The translations under genes and the position numbers were made by a program. Of a stretch of DNA of 64,000 bases, positions 51,671 through 60,206 are shown piece by piece. How positions within the stretch are numbered: the first letter of the stretch is position 1; every line of letters starts with the position of its first letter. The notes beneath the pieces were generated by a model, which was given only the letters and a program-made list of their open reading frames with translations, had not been told where the DNA came from and searched no databases. The stretch comes from Streptomyces seoulensis (GTDB lineage Bacteria > Actinomycetota > Actinomycetes > Streptomycetales > Streptomycetaceae), in NCBI GenBank assembly GCA_013364255.1, contig CP054936.1, positions 4,060,853-4,124,852 of the forward strand. The letters are read 5' to 3'.

Positions 51671-51982
51671 TCAGGGGCCGGTTCCGATCAGGTGCACCGA
51701 GGCGGGTGACGGGGCGGCGGGCACGGGATGGGCGCGGGACGGTGCGGCGGGGGGCGTCGGCCCGGTCCGGTCGGGGCGGCCGGCGGCGGCCATGTCCCCG
51801 GTGGCCGGGCCGGCCGGGCGCTGCGGCACGTCGGCCCGCCGGCCGCCCCACAGCCACAGTCCGAGCAGCAGCACCAGCCAGGCGGTGCCGGTCAGGAGGC
51901 GGCCGGCGCCGTACCGGCGTTCCTCGAAGCCGGGGGCACCGGGAATGCCGGAGGTGCCGGGCGTGTCGGGCGTGTCGGGCAT
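51671..51982 (-). CDS. Short anchored protein, possible remnant of a class F sortase
   Basis: A 103-residue protein: PDT/PGT-rich cytoplasmic start, one helix (residues about 34-50, LLTGTAWLVLLLGLWLWGG), then a Pro/Ala-rich external tail that stops after SVHLIGTGP. Streptomyces class F sortases start the same way (short tail, helix, Pro-rich linker) before the catalytic barrel, but here the stop comes where the barrel should begin, and no Cys or TLxTC motif follows downstream. Remnant status is inference; it might be a small functional membrane protein. It shares a strand with the next gene, 14 bp away. Confidence 0.5.
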   Translation of the reverse strand: MPDTPDTPGTSGIPGAPGFEERRYGAGRLLTGTAWLVLLLGLWLWGGRRADVPQRPAGPATGDMAAAGRPDRTGPTPPAAPSRAHPVPAAPSPASVHLIGTGP

Positions 51983-51996
51983 GGCTGATCGCTCCC

Positions 51997-52389
51997 TCAG
52001 TCCGTTCCCCGGCGCGTCCGGCGCGTCCGGTCCCGGCCGACCGCCCGGGGCAGCAGGACGACCGCGACCGCCGCGACCGCCGCGAGGACGAGTCCGGTCA
52101 CCGCGTGCGCCGTGCCGGGACTCTCCGGCACGGCCTGCGCGGACGCGGACGCGGATGCCGACGGCGCCGGCCGGACCGGCGTCGGCACGACGGCGAGGCC
52201 GCCGCCGCTGGGGTTCGCTCCGGTGGGGCTCCCCCCGGTGGCCGGGGGCGACGAGGTCACCGCGGCCCGGCGGTGGCCGGCGCCGTCCGCCCGGTCCGCC
52301 GGGCCCGCGGCGCCGGCGGTGTCGATCACCGGGGCGACCGCGCCGGCCACCAGCAGCCCCGCGCAGACGGTCAGGCGCAGTGAACCCAT
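51997..52389 (-). CDS. Secreted Ala/Pro/Ser-rich protein with C-terminal helix
   Basis: A 130-residue protein with a signal peptide (MGSLRLTVCAGLLVAGAVAP), a low-complexity extracellular region, and a C-terminal hydrophobic helix (TGLVLAAVAAVAVVLL) followed by a positively charged tail (RAVGRDRTRRTRR). This layout is that of sortase-associated surface proteins, although no LPxTG or LAxTG motif was found. First gene of a probable two-gene operon with the 103-residue protein. No family recognised. Confidence 0.6.
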   Translation of the reverse strand: MGSLRLTVCAGLLVAGAVAPVIDTAGAAGPADRADGAGHRRAAVTSSPPATGGSPTGANPSGGGLAVVPTPVRPAPSASASASAQAVPESPGTAHAVTGLVLAAVAAVAVVLLPRAVGRDRTRRTRRGTD

Positions 52390-52522
52390 CGTGAGACCTC
52401 CGCTGACAGGAGACCTCCCGCGGGCCGCCCCCGCATCCCGCGACGGCCCTCACTGCTCCGAACGAGTGAGCGACGGCGGGCGGCGGCGGCCGGGGCCGGG
52501 GCCGGAGCCGGGGCCGGTGCGG

Positions 52523-53302
52523 TCAGATCCGGTCGACGAGGTCCGCGATCGAGTCGATGACCTCGGAGGGCCGGAACGGGTAGCGGTCCACGTCCTTGGG
52601 CTGGGTCACCCCGGTCAGGACCAGGAACGTCCGCATCCCGGCCTCCAGACCGGCCAGCACGTCGGTGTCCATCCGGTCGCCGATCATCGCGGAGGTCTCC
52701 GAGTGGGCGCCGATCGCGTTCAGCCCGGCGCGCATCATCAGCGGGTTGGGCTTGCCGACGAAGTACGGCTTGCGGCCGGTCGCCGCCGTGATCAGGGCGG
52801 CGACGGAGCCGGTGGCGGGCAGGTCGCCCTCGACGGAGGGACCGACGTTGTCGGGGTTGGTGGCGATGAACCGGGCCCCGTCGTTGATCAGCCGCACCGC
52901 CTTGGTCAGGGCCTCGAAGGAGTACGTCCGGGTCTCGCCGAGGATCACGAAGTCGGGCTCGTGGTCGGTGAGGATGTAGCCGATCTCGTGCAGCGCGGTG
53001 GTCAGGCCGGCCTCGCCGATGACGTAGGCGCTGCCGCCGGGCCGCTGGTCGTCGAGGAACTGGGCGGTGGCCAGCGCGGAGGTCCAGATGTTGTCCACCG
53101 GCACGTCCAGGCCCATCCGCAGCAGCCGGGCGTGCAGGTCGCGCTGGGTGTAGATGGAGTTGTTGGTCAGCACCAGGAAGGGCCGGCCGGAGTCCCGCAG
53201 CTTCTTGAGGAAGGCGTCGGCGCCGGGGATCGGAACGCCTTCGTGGATCAGGACACCGTCCATGTCGGTGAGCCACGACTCGATGGGCTTGCGGTCTGCC
53301 AT
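52523..53302 (-). CDS. HAD-IIA family sugar/nucleotide phosphatase (NagD-like)
   Basis: A 259-residue cytoplasmic phosphatase. The nucleophile Asp is in WLTDMDGVLI (DxD), Thr in LVLTNNSIYT, Lys in YFVGKPNPLMMR and the acidic pair in AMIGDRMDTDVLAGLE. The type IIA cap lies between, in the middle of the protein. NagD-type enzymes dephosphorylate nucleotides or sugar phosphates; the substrate is unknown. The ATG is preceded by a weak GAGACG. It lies about 120 bp downstream of the phnS stop on the same strand and may or may not be part of that operon. Confidence 0.88.
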   Translation of the reverse strand: MADRKPIESWLTDMDGVLIHEGVPIPGADAFLKKLRDSGRPFLVLTNNSIYTQRDLHARLLRMGLDVPVDNIWTSALATAQFLDDQRPGGSAYVIGEAGLTTALHEIGYILTDHEPDFVILGETRTYSFEALTKAVRLINDGARFIATNPDNVGPSVEGDLPATGSVAALITAATGRKPYFVGKPNPLMMRAGLNAIGAHSETSAMIGDRMDTDVLAGLEAGMRTFLVLTGVTQPKDVDRYPFRPSEVIDSIADLVDRI

Positions 53303-53422
53303 GTCTGTGCGTCTCCTGGCGTGCGTGCGGTCGTACGGGCGGGGGCGCCGGAACCACGGCGTACCGACGCCCCCCAGCCTAATCAGCGCCGCGGTCGAGC
53401 CGCCGGGCAGCCGCCGCGCTCG

Positions 53423-54502
53423 TCAGCTGCCGGTGGCGGACTTCCAGGACTCGACGTAGGACGGCAGGTTGGTCTCGATGTCCTTCCAGTCGGGCTGGAA
53501 GACCTCCACGCCGGTCATGAGCTTGGCCAGCGCGACCGCGTCGGCGTCGGTGGCCTTGACGTCCTGGCGGGCGCTGAAGCCGCCGCCGATCTCGCTGACC
53601 TGCTGCTGGGTGCGCCGGTCGAGCAGGAAGTCGAGGAGCTTCTGCCCGTTGGCGCGGTGCGGGGCCTTGGTGACCAGGCCGGCGGCGTAGGGCAGGGCGA
53701 AGGTGGTGCGCTTGCCGTCCGGGCCGGCCGGGAACCAGATGCCGAGGTGGGGCATGGTCTTGGACTGGGCGTAGTTCATCTGCACGTCGCCGTTGGCGAC
53801 GAGGAGTTCGCCCTTGTCGACCTTGGGGGCGAGCTTGCCGGTGGAGGCGGACGGGCCGACGTTGTTGGCCTGGAGCTTCTTGAGGTAGGCGAGGGCCGCG
53901 TCCTTGCCGCCGAAGTCGTGGATGGCCTTGATCAGCACGGCGGTGCCGTCGCCCGCGACGCCCGGGGTGGAGTACTGGAGCTTGTTCTTGTAGGAGCCCG
54001 CGAGGAGTTCGTTCCAGGTGGCGGGGGCCCGCTTCAGCTCCTTCTTGTTGTAGACGAAGCCGAAGTAGTTGTTGACCAGGGCGGTCCAGGCGCCGTCGGC
54101 GGCCTTGTCGGCGGCGGCGACCTGGTCGGCGCTCTGGGGGGCGTACTTCGCCAGCAGGCCCTTGGCGTCGGCCTGCTGGATGAACGGCGGGAGCGTGACC
54201 AGCACGTCGGCCTGCGGGTTGCTCTTCTCGCGGACGGCGCGCTGCACCACCTCGCCGGAGCCGCCCTCCACGTACTTGACCTTGATGCCGGTCTGCTTCT
54301 CGAAGTCCGCGAAGGCGCGGTCGTACCAGCCGTCGCCGTTCTCGCCCTTGAGGCCGTCCGCGCTGTAGACGGTGACGACCTTGTCGTCGGCGGCCGCGGA
54401 CTCGCCGCCGCAGGCGGACAGCAGCGGGGTGGCGAGCAGGGCGAGGGAGAGGGCGAGGGCGGGCTTGACGCGGTTTCCGGGCATGGCGGGGTTCCTGGGC
54501 AT
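53423..54502 (-). CDS. phnS: 2-aminoethylphosphonate-type binding lipoprotein
   Basis: A 359-residue extracellular binding protein of the Fe3+/thiamine/2-AEP class. The lipobox is TPLLSACGG. Mature sequence VVTVYSADGLKGENGDGWYD and the ADVLVTLPPFIQQADAKGLL region fit 2-aminoethylphosphonate (PhnS) binders. It is followed upstream in the operon by two permeases, an ATPase, a phosphonatase-like hydrolase and an oxidase, which favours AEP over iron or thiamine. AAGGAG precedes the ATG used; a second ATG lies 6 codons later. Confidence 0.72.
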   Translation of the reverse strand: MPRNPAMPGNRVKPALALSLALLATPLLSACGGESAAADDKVVTVYSADGLKGENGDGWYDRAFADFEKQTGIKVKYVEGGSGEVVQRAVREKSNPQADVLVTLPPFIQQADAKGLLAKYAPQSADQVAAADKAADGAWTALVNNYFGFVYNKKELKRAPATWNELLAGSYKNKLQYSTPGVAGDGTAVLIKAIHDFGGKDAALAYLKKLQANNVGPSASTGKLAPKVDKGELLVANGDVQMNYAQSKTMPHLGIWFPAGPDGKRTTFALPYAAGLVTKAPHRANGQKLLDFLLDRRTQQQVSEIGGGFSARQDVKATDADAVALAKLMTGVEVFQPDWKDIETNLPSYVESWKSATGS

Positions 54503-54558
54503 GGCGGGACGGACTCCTTGCGGTGGAGAGGGTTCGGTGGTGCGGGGAGCGCGCCGGG

Positions 54559-55356
54559 TCAGCGGTAGGAGGCGCGGGTGCGGACGCGGGAGACGGCCAG
54601 CAGGACGAGGAGGGTGGCGGCCATCAGGACCACGGCGACGGCGGAGCCGGTGAACAGGGCGCCGCGGTCGGTGGCCGCGAAGATCAGCACGGGCAGCGGT
54701 GTCCAGTCGGGCGGGTAGAGCATCATCGTGGCGCTCAGCTCGCCCATGGACAGGGCGAAGCAGAGGCCCGCGGCGGCGGTGAGCGAGGGCAGCAGCAGCG
54801 GCAGCCGCACCCGCCACAGCACGTACGCCGGCCGGGCGCCGAGGGAGGCGGCGGCCTGCTCGTAGCCGGGGTCGAGGCGGACGATCGCGGCCGAGACGGA
54901 CTGGTGGGCGAAGGCGGTGACCAGCACGGTGTGGGCGACGATCACGATCGAGCCGGTGCCGTTGAGGAGCAGCGGCGGCTGGGAGAACGCCACCAGGACG
55001 GAGAGGCCGACGACCACCGACGGGACGGCGACCGGCAGCACGAACAGGGCGTCCAGCAGCCGGCGGTGGCGCTTCTTCAGGGCCGCCGCCGCGAGTGCGG
55101 CCCAGGTGCCCGCGGTCAGCGCGAGCAGGCTCGCGGTGAGCGCGGTGACCAGGCTGGTGGTCAGCGCCTGGAGCGCCTCGCCGCGGGTGGCGGCGCGGTA
55201 GTTTCCGGTGGTCAGGCCGGAGGGCAGGACGCCGGACCAGTGGGTGGCGAAGGACGCGCCGAGGACGACGAGCAGCGGAAGGGCGAACAGGGGCACGAAG
55301 AGGACGAGGAAGATGGCCCACAGGGCCCAGCGGGCCCCTCGGCTATGCACCAGCAC
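54559..55356 (-). CDS. phnV: Permease of the phosphonate-type ABC importer (PhnV-like)
   Basis: A 265-residue membrane protein with about six helices. The EAA loop is LDPGYEQAAASLGARPAYVL. A GTG start overlaps the upstream permease gene by 14 bases. It is a typical second permease of the Fe/thiamine/AEP transporter class. Confidence 0.75.
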   Translation of the reverse strand: MLVHSRGARWALWAIFLVLFVPLFALPLLVVLGASFATHWSGVLPSGLTTGNYRAATRGEALQALTTSLVTALTASLLALTAGTWAALAAAALKKRHRRLLDALFVLPVAVPSVVVGLSVLVAFSQPPLLLNGTGSIVIVAHTVLVTAFAHQSVSAAIVRLDPGYEQAAASLGARPAYVLWRVRLPLLLPSLTAAAGLCFALSMGELSATMMLYPPDWTPLPVLIFAATDRGALFTGSAVAVVLMAATLLVLLAVSRVRTRASYR

Positions 55357-56254
55357 GACGGCTCACCACCCGGTAGAGGCCGTAGAGGCCCACAGAGATC
55401 AGGACGTTGACGACGGCGACCACGCACGCGCCCGGATAGTCGGACTCCAGGATCGCCTTGCCGTAGACGAGCATCGGCAGGGTGGTGACGCCCTTGGCGC
55501 CGGTGAACAGCACGATGCCGAACTCGTTGAGGCAGAGCACCAGGACGAGGCTGCCGCCGGCCGCGAGCGCGGGCAGCGCCTCGGGCCAGATCACCTGCCG
55601 GACGATGCGCGGGGCGCGGGCGCCGAGCGAGCCGGCCGCCTCCAGCTGCGCGGTGTCCAGTTGGGCGAACGCGGCGAGCAGCGGGCGCATCACGAACGGC
55701 GTGAAGTAGGTGACCTCCGCGAGCAGCACGCCCCAGGGCGTGGTCAGGAACGCGAAGGGGCCGTCCGGGGCGCCGGTGGCCCCGGTCCACAGGCCGTTGG
55801 CGAGGCCGGTGCGGCCGTAGACGAAGAGGAGGGCGAGGGTGATGAGGAAGGAGGGGAAGGACAGGAAGACATCGATGAACCGGGCGACCGCCCGCGCCCC
55901 GGGGAACGGCACGAACGCGATGACCAGCGCCAGCAGGAACCCGAGCACCAGGCAGCCGGCGGTCGAGGCGAGCGCCAGCCAGACGGTCGTCCACAGCGCC
56001 TCGCGGAACGCCGGGGAGGCGAACACGTCGGCGTACGGCTTCAGGGAGACGCCGCCGGTGTCGGGCTGGACGGACTGGCGGACGACGAGGGCGAGCGGGT
56101 AGAGGAAGAAGACGGCGAGCAGGGCGACGGGCGGCGCCGCCCACAGCAGCGGCGCCGCCCCGCGCAGCCGGCGCCCCCGGCGGGCTCCGGGCCGCGCCGC
56201 GTGGACGTCCGGAGTCGTCGTGGGGGCGGTGCGCGGGGTGAGGTCAGTGGTCAT
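55343..56254 (-). CDS. phnU: Permease of the phosphonate-type ABC importer (PhnU-like)
   Basis: A 303-residue permease with about six helices after a 30-residue basic leader. EAA loop LDTAQLEAAGSLGARAPRIV. It overlaps the ATPase gene by 11 bases and phnV by 14, so the genes are co-translated. Confidence 0.75.
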   Translation of the reverse strand: MTTDLTPRTAPTTTPDVHAARPGARRGRRLRGAAPLLWAAPPVALLAVFFLYPLALVVRQSVQPDTGGVSLKPYADVFASPAFREALWTTVWLALASTAGCLVLGFLLALVIAFVPFPGARAVARFIDVFLSFPSFLITLALLFVYGRTGLANGLWTGATGAPDGPFAFLTTPWGVLLAEVTYFTPFVMRPLLAAFAQLDTAQLEAAGSLGARAPRIVRQVIWPEALPALAAGGSLVLVLCLNEFGIVLFTGAKGVTTLPMLVYGKAILESDYPGACVVAVVNVLISVGLYGLYRVVSRRAGA

Positions 56255-57296
56255 CGCCGCCCACCCCCGCGGCCAGCAGCACCGCGTCCTCGGGGGCGAA
56301 GTGCAGGGCGACCTCGGCGCCGTGCGCGGGCGGGTCGCGCAGCTCGGGCAGGTCGGCCATCACCGGGTGCCCGGCCACCTCCACGTGCAGGCGGTGCGTG
56401 GAACCGCGCCACTGGATCTCGCGGACGGTGCCGGTGAGCCGGTTGGGGCCGTCGCCGAGGCCGACCAGGTGCGGCCGGACGCACAGGGTGGCCCGCGCGC
56501 CCGCCGCCGCGCCCGCGGTGTCCACCGTCAGCTCCGCGCCGCCGAGGGCCGCGCCGGAGGCGGTGACGGTGACCGGGAGCAGGTTGGCGTTCCCGACGAA
56601 GGAGGCGGTGAACGCGTCGGTGGGCGCCCGGTACAGCTCGCGCGGTGTGCCGCAGGCCCGCAGCCGGGCCTTGTCCATCACCGCGATCCGGTCGGCCAGG
56701 GTCAGCGCCTCCATCTGGTCGTGGGTGACGTAGAGGATGGACACGTCGGGCAGTTCGCGGTGCAGGCGGGCCAGTTCGGCGAGCATGCCGGAGCGCAGCC
56801 GGGCGTCCAGCGCGGACAGCGGTTCGTCCAGCAGCAGGACGGCGGGCCGGACGGCGAGCGCGCGGGCGATGGCGACCCGCTGCTGCTGCCCGCCGGACAG
56901 CTCGCGCGGGTAGCGGCGGGCGTAGGCGGCCATGCCGGTCATCTCCAGCGCCTCGGCGACCCGCCCGCGGATCTCCGCCCTCGGGGTGCGGCGCGCCTTC
57001 AGGCCGAAGGCCACGTTGTCCTCGACCCGCAGGTGCGGGAAGAGGGCGTACTGCTGCACGACCATGCCGATGCCCCGCCGGTGGGGCGGCAGGTCCGTCA
57101 CGTCCCGCCCCCCGAGCAGCACCCGCCCCGACGCGGGCCGCACGAACCCGGCGACCGCCCGCAGCGCGGTGGTCTTGCCGGACCCGGAGGGCCCGAGGAG
57201 CGCCATCACCTCGCCGGGCGCGACGGTGAGGTCGAGCGAGTCGAGGACGACGTTGCCGTCGTAGGCGACCGTGACGGAGTCGAAGCGGATGCTCAT
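56244..57296 (-). CDS. phnT: ABC ATPase of the phosphonate-type importer (PhnT-like)
   Basis: A 350-residue ATPase. Walker A GPSGSGKTT, Q-loop MVVQQYALFP, signature LSGGQQQRVAIARAL, Walker B VLLLDEPLSALD and switch His YVTHDQME are intact. The C-terminal TOBE-like domain (GPNRLTGTVREIQWRGSTHR) is of the type found in spermidine/iron/AEP importers. It ends inside the phnU start and begins 1 base after the hydrolase stop. Confidence 0.82.
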   Translation of the reverse strand: MSIRFDSVTVAYDGNVVLDSLDLTVAPGEVMALLGPSGSGKTTALRAVAGFVRPASGRVLLGGRDVTDLPPHRRGIGMVVQQYALFPHLRVEDNVAFGLKARRTPRAEIRGRVAEALEMTGMAAYARRYPRELSGGQQQRVAIARALAVRPAVLLLDEPLSALDARLRSGMLAELARLHRELPDVSILYVTHDQMEALTLADRIAVMDKARLRACGTPRELYRAPTDAFTASFVGNANLLPVTVTASGAALGGAELTVDTAGAAAGARATLCVRPHLVGLGDGPNRLTGTVREIQWRGSTHRLHVEVAGHPVMADLPELRDPPAHGAEVALHFAPEDAVLLAAGVGGDDH

Positions 57297-57297
57297 C

Positions 57298-58062
57298 TCA
57301 TCGTTCTCCTCGGAGCAGGGCGGGAAGGGCGGCCACGGAGGGCAGGACGTGGGTGGCGCCGGCGGCGCGCAGCTCGGGTTCGGCGTGCGCCCCGGTCAGC
57401 ACCCCGGCGACCAGGCCCGCGCCGGCGCGTACGCCGCTGAGCGCGTCGTAGCTCGTGTCGCCGGCGACGGCGATCTGGTGCACGGCCTCGGCGGCCCGGG
57501 TGCGCAGCAGGGCGGTGAGCACCATGTCCGGGTAGGGGCGGCCGCGGCCGCCCGCGTCGGCCGGGCACAGGGTGAGCGGCACCAGGTCGCGCCAGCCGAG
57601 CGCGTCGAGGATGGCGTCCTGGGTGACCCGGGCGAAGCCGGTGCTCAGCACGACGGTGCGGCCGTCGGCCCGCAGCTCCTCGATCGCCGCGCGGGCGCCG
57701 GGGATCTCGGCGACGAGCCCGCCGTCCACGAGTTCGCCGTACGCCCGCTCGAAGGCGGCGTTCGCCTGCTGGGCCAGGTCCTCGGCGCCGAACAGGTGGC
57801 GGAAGACGGAGATCTTCGACTCGCCCATGGTGGCGCGGACGTAGGCGAGCTTGTCGGCGTGGTCGGCGGAGCCGGGCTCGACGCCCAGCTCGGCCGAGGC
57901 GGCGGCGAACGCCCGCTCGACCAGGCCGCCGTCGGCGACGGTGGTGCCGGCCATGTCGAGGACGACGAGCCGGATGTCCCGCGCGTTGCGGGCGTCGCGG
58001 GTGTCGGGGGTGTCGAGGGTGTCGAGGGTGTCGGGGGTGTCGGGGGTGTGCTTGCCGGTCAT
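57298..58062 (-). CDS. Phosphonatase-like HAD hydrolase (PhnX-like)
   Basis: A 254-residue HAD hydrolase. The nucleophile motif is LVVLDMAGTTVADGG, close to DxAGT of phosphonoacetaldehyde hydrolase, and the cap contains ATMGESKISVFRHLFG with the Lys position used for Schiff-base formation in PhnX. This fits the phosphonatase-like group that converts phosphonoacetaldehyde or a similar aldehyde. The first 24 residues are a Thr-Pro-Asp repeat encoded by tandem 9-bp units, with no function implied. It follows the FAD oxidase gene by 8 bp. Confidence 0.78.
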   Translation of the reverse strand: MTGKHTPDTPDTLDTLDTPDTRDARNARDIRLVVLDMAGTTVADGGLVERAFAAASAELGVEPGSADHADKLAYVRATMGESKISVFRHLFGAEDLAQQANAAFERAYGELVDGGLVAEIPGARAAIEELRADGRTVVLSTGFARVTQDAILDALGWRDLVPLTLCPADAGGRGRPYPDMVLTALLRTRAAEAVHQIAVAGDTSYDALSGVRAGAGLVAGVLTGAHAEPELRAAGATHVLPSVAALPALLRGER

Positions 58063-58070
58063 GTTCCTTC

Positions 58071-59195
58071 TCACCAGCCCAGTTCGTCGGCGGTCTGTTC
58101 GGCGATCGCCGGGGAGCAGGTCATACCGCGCCCGCCCGGCCCGGTGACCAGCCACACCCGGTCGCGCACCTGCTGCCGGTGCACCACCCGGGTGGGGTCG
58201 GCGCACTGCGCGTACACCCCCGCCCAGCGGCGGCGGACCTTGGGCAGCGGGCGGCCGAGCAGGGACTCGACGACCCCGGTGAGGTGGTCGTAGGGGTCCT
58301 CGACGGTGTCGAAGGCGAACGGGTGCTCGTACTCGTGGGTGTCGCCGATGGTCAGTCCGCCGTCGGCGCGCTGCACCATGAGCAGCTGCATCCGGTGCGC
58401 GGCGGCGGTCTCGGGCTGCGGCTGCGCCGCGTTCAGCTCGTCCAGCGCGCCGGAGGCGTACGCCGGGTAGTAGCGGAAGCTGTCGGCGTCCGCGACCGAG
58501 GTGGTCAGCGGCTCGCCCAGCGGGTCGGTCTGCATCATCTGGAGCCGCACCCGCCGTACCGGCAGGCCGGGGCCGGCCAGCTCGCGCACCAGGCCGCCGA
58601 GCCAGGCGCCCGTGCACAGCACCACCGCGTCGGCGTGGTGCACGTCGCCGTGGTCGTCGCGGACGGCGCCCGCGCCGACCACCTCGCGGACCTCGCGCCC
58701 TGGCAGGAAGGTGTAGTTCGGATGCCCGAGCAGCTCGGCGCGCAGGGCGAGCTGGGCGGTGCGCGGCTCGACGGCGGCGTCGCGCTCGCAGTACAGGGCC
58801 GCGTCGAACGCGCCGCGCAGCGCCGGGTTGAGGGCGCGGGCCTCGGCCGGGGTCAGCAGCTTGTGGCCGCGGGCGGCGGCGTCCGGGCGGGCCACCGCGG
58901 CCTCGGCCACGGCCAGCTCCCGGGCGCCGCGTACGGGGGTGAGGGAGCCGTTGGCGCGGAAGCCCAGCGCGGGCACCCGGGCGCCGATCTCCTCCCACAG
59001 CTCGCGGGCCCGCAGCGCGGTCTCCAGCTCCGCGCCGGCCGCCCGGCCACTCACCCAGATCTGGCCGAAATTGCGCAGCGACGCGCCGCGCGCCTCGGCC
59101 TCGCGTTCGATCTGCACGACCTCGTGGCCGCGTTCTATTGCCTGCCAGGCGTGCATGGTGCCCACCACGCCGGCTCCGACGACTGTCACTTTCAC
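58071..59195 (-). CDS. FAD-dependent amine oxidase of a phosphonate cluster
   Basis: A 374-residue DAO-fold oxidase. The FAD loop is VTVVGAGVVGTMHAWQAIER, then LRNFGQIWVSGRAAGAE, and a C-terminal WLVTGPGGRGMTCSPAIAEQ. This family is regularly adjacent to phosphonatase-like hydrolases and may oxidise an aminoalkylphosphonate to the aldehyde that the hydrolase cleaves. The exact substrate (AEP or N-methyl-AEP) is unproven. First gene of the operon, starting at GTG; a GntR-type operator lies 77 bp upstream. Confidence 0.8.
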   Translation of the reverse strand: MKVTVVGAGVVGTMHAWQAIERGHEVVQIEREAEARGASLRNFGQIWVSGRAAGAELETALRARELWEEIGARVPALGFRANGSLTPVRGARELAVAEAAVARPDAAARGHKLLTPAEARALNPALRGAFDAALYCERDAAVEPRTAQLALRAELLGHPNYTFLPGREVREVVGAGAVRDDHGDVHHADAVVLCTGAWLGGLVRELAGPGLPVRRVRLQMMQTDPLGEPLTTSVADADSFRYYPAYASGALDELNAAQPQPETAAAHRMQLLMVQRADGGLTIGDTHEYEHPFAFDTVEDPYDHLTGVVESLLGRPLPKVRRRWAGVYAQCADPTRVVHRQQVRDRVWLVTGPGGRGMTCSPAIAEQTADELGW

Positions 59196-59271
59196 GACGG
59201 CAACGCTCCTCGCTCACGGAGAACCGGAAGAGTCCGGCTGACAACGAGAGCCTGAACGAGCCATCACGATT

Positions 59272-59282
59272 GGGCTAGACCC
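59272..59282. promoter_or_regulatory. Candidate GntR operator upstream of the phosphonate operon
   Basis: GGGCTAGACCC is a near-palindrome centred on CTAG, similar to sites of HutC-type GntR regulators and to the DasR core. It lies between the FAD oxidase start and the end of the GntR gene, the logical place for its control. Confidence 0.5.
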
Positions 59283-59350
59283 GTTACCTTTTCGTGATGC
59301 GATTCGCGGGGCGGGAGTGGCGTTTCTCTCAGCGATCGGGGGGAGCGGTT

Positions 59351-60106
59351 TCAGCCACGCAGATGGGCGCTGAAGGAGAAACGGTCACCCCGGTACAGGC
59401 TGCGCACCCGCTCCAGCGGCCGGCCGCCGGTGTCCCGCGAGGCGCGGTGGATCAGCAGCATGGGCAGCGCGGGCGGGGTGCCGATGAGCAGCGCCTCGCG
59501 CGGGGTGGCGAGCACCGTCTCGATGCGCTCGTCGGCGTCGCCGAAGGCCAGGCCGAGGCCGCGCAGATAGGCGTAGAAGGAGGAGTCGGGGTCGAAGTCG
59601 GCGTCCAGGCGCGGCACCCGGGCCACGGCCACGTAGGTGCTCTCCAGGCCGACCCGCTCGTCGTCAGCGAGCAGCACCCGCTCCAGGTGCCAGACCGGCT
59701 CGCCCCGGCTGAGCCCCGTCTCGTCGGCGAGGGCGTCCGGGCACGGGAAGCGGTCCAGCGAGACCAGGGTGCGGCCGGGGGTGCGGCCCTGGCGCCGCAC
59801 GCCCTCGGTGTAGCTGGCCAGCGACAGCGGCTGCTCCAGCTTGGGGCCCGCGACGACCGTGCCCCGGCCCTTGCGCCGCAGCTTGCCCTCCAGCACCAGC
59901 TCGCGCAGCGCCTGCCGCACGGTCTCGCGGGCGACGCCGTACTCCTCGGACAGGTCGCGTTCGGTGGGGATCGGGCGGCCCTCGCCCAGGGCGCCGACGA
60001 GGCGGTCGATCCTCGCCTTCACCGCGTAGTACTTCGGAATCCGGCCGTGCTCCGGGATGCCGGAGCGGACCGGGGCGCCGGGGGCCTGGTCGTTCGGGTA
60101 GTCCAC
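59351..60106 (-). CDS. GntR/HutC-family regulator
   Basis: A 251-residue regulator. Residues about 20-85 are the winged helix (IPTERDLSEEYGVARETVRQ, then VLEGKLRRKGRGTVVAGP). The C-terminal UTRA ligand domain follows (LDRFPCPDALADETGLSRGE, then PLERVRSLYRGDRFSF). PhnF/PhnR regulators of phosphonate genes belong to this group. It starts at GTG with weak upstream signals. It is the gene before the phosphonate operon on the same strand, 155 bp away, and likely controls it. Confidence 0.88.
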   Translation of the reverse strand: MDYPNDQAPGAPVRSGIPEHGRIPKYYAVKARIDRLVGALGEGRPIPTERDLSEEYGVARETVRQALRELVLEGKLRRKGRGTVVAGPKLEQPLSLASYTEGVRRQGRTPGRTLVSLDRFPCPDALADETGLSRGEPVWHLERVLLADDERVGLESTYVAVARVPRLDADFDPDSSFYAYLRGLGLAFGDADERIETVLATPREALLIGTPPALPMLLIHRASRDTGGRPLERVRSLYRGDRFSFSAHLRG

Positions 60107-60206
60107 CCGGGGATGGTCGCAGACCGGGGGCGCGGCGCTCCAGTCGTGGCCGGTTCGGTCGTGGCCGGTTCGGCCCCCTGAGGCTCCCGGTCACCTGGCG
60201 TTCTCC

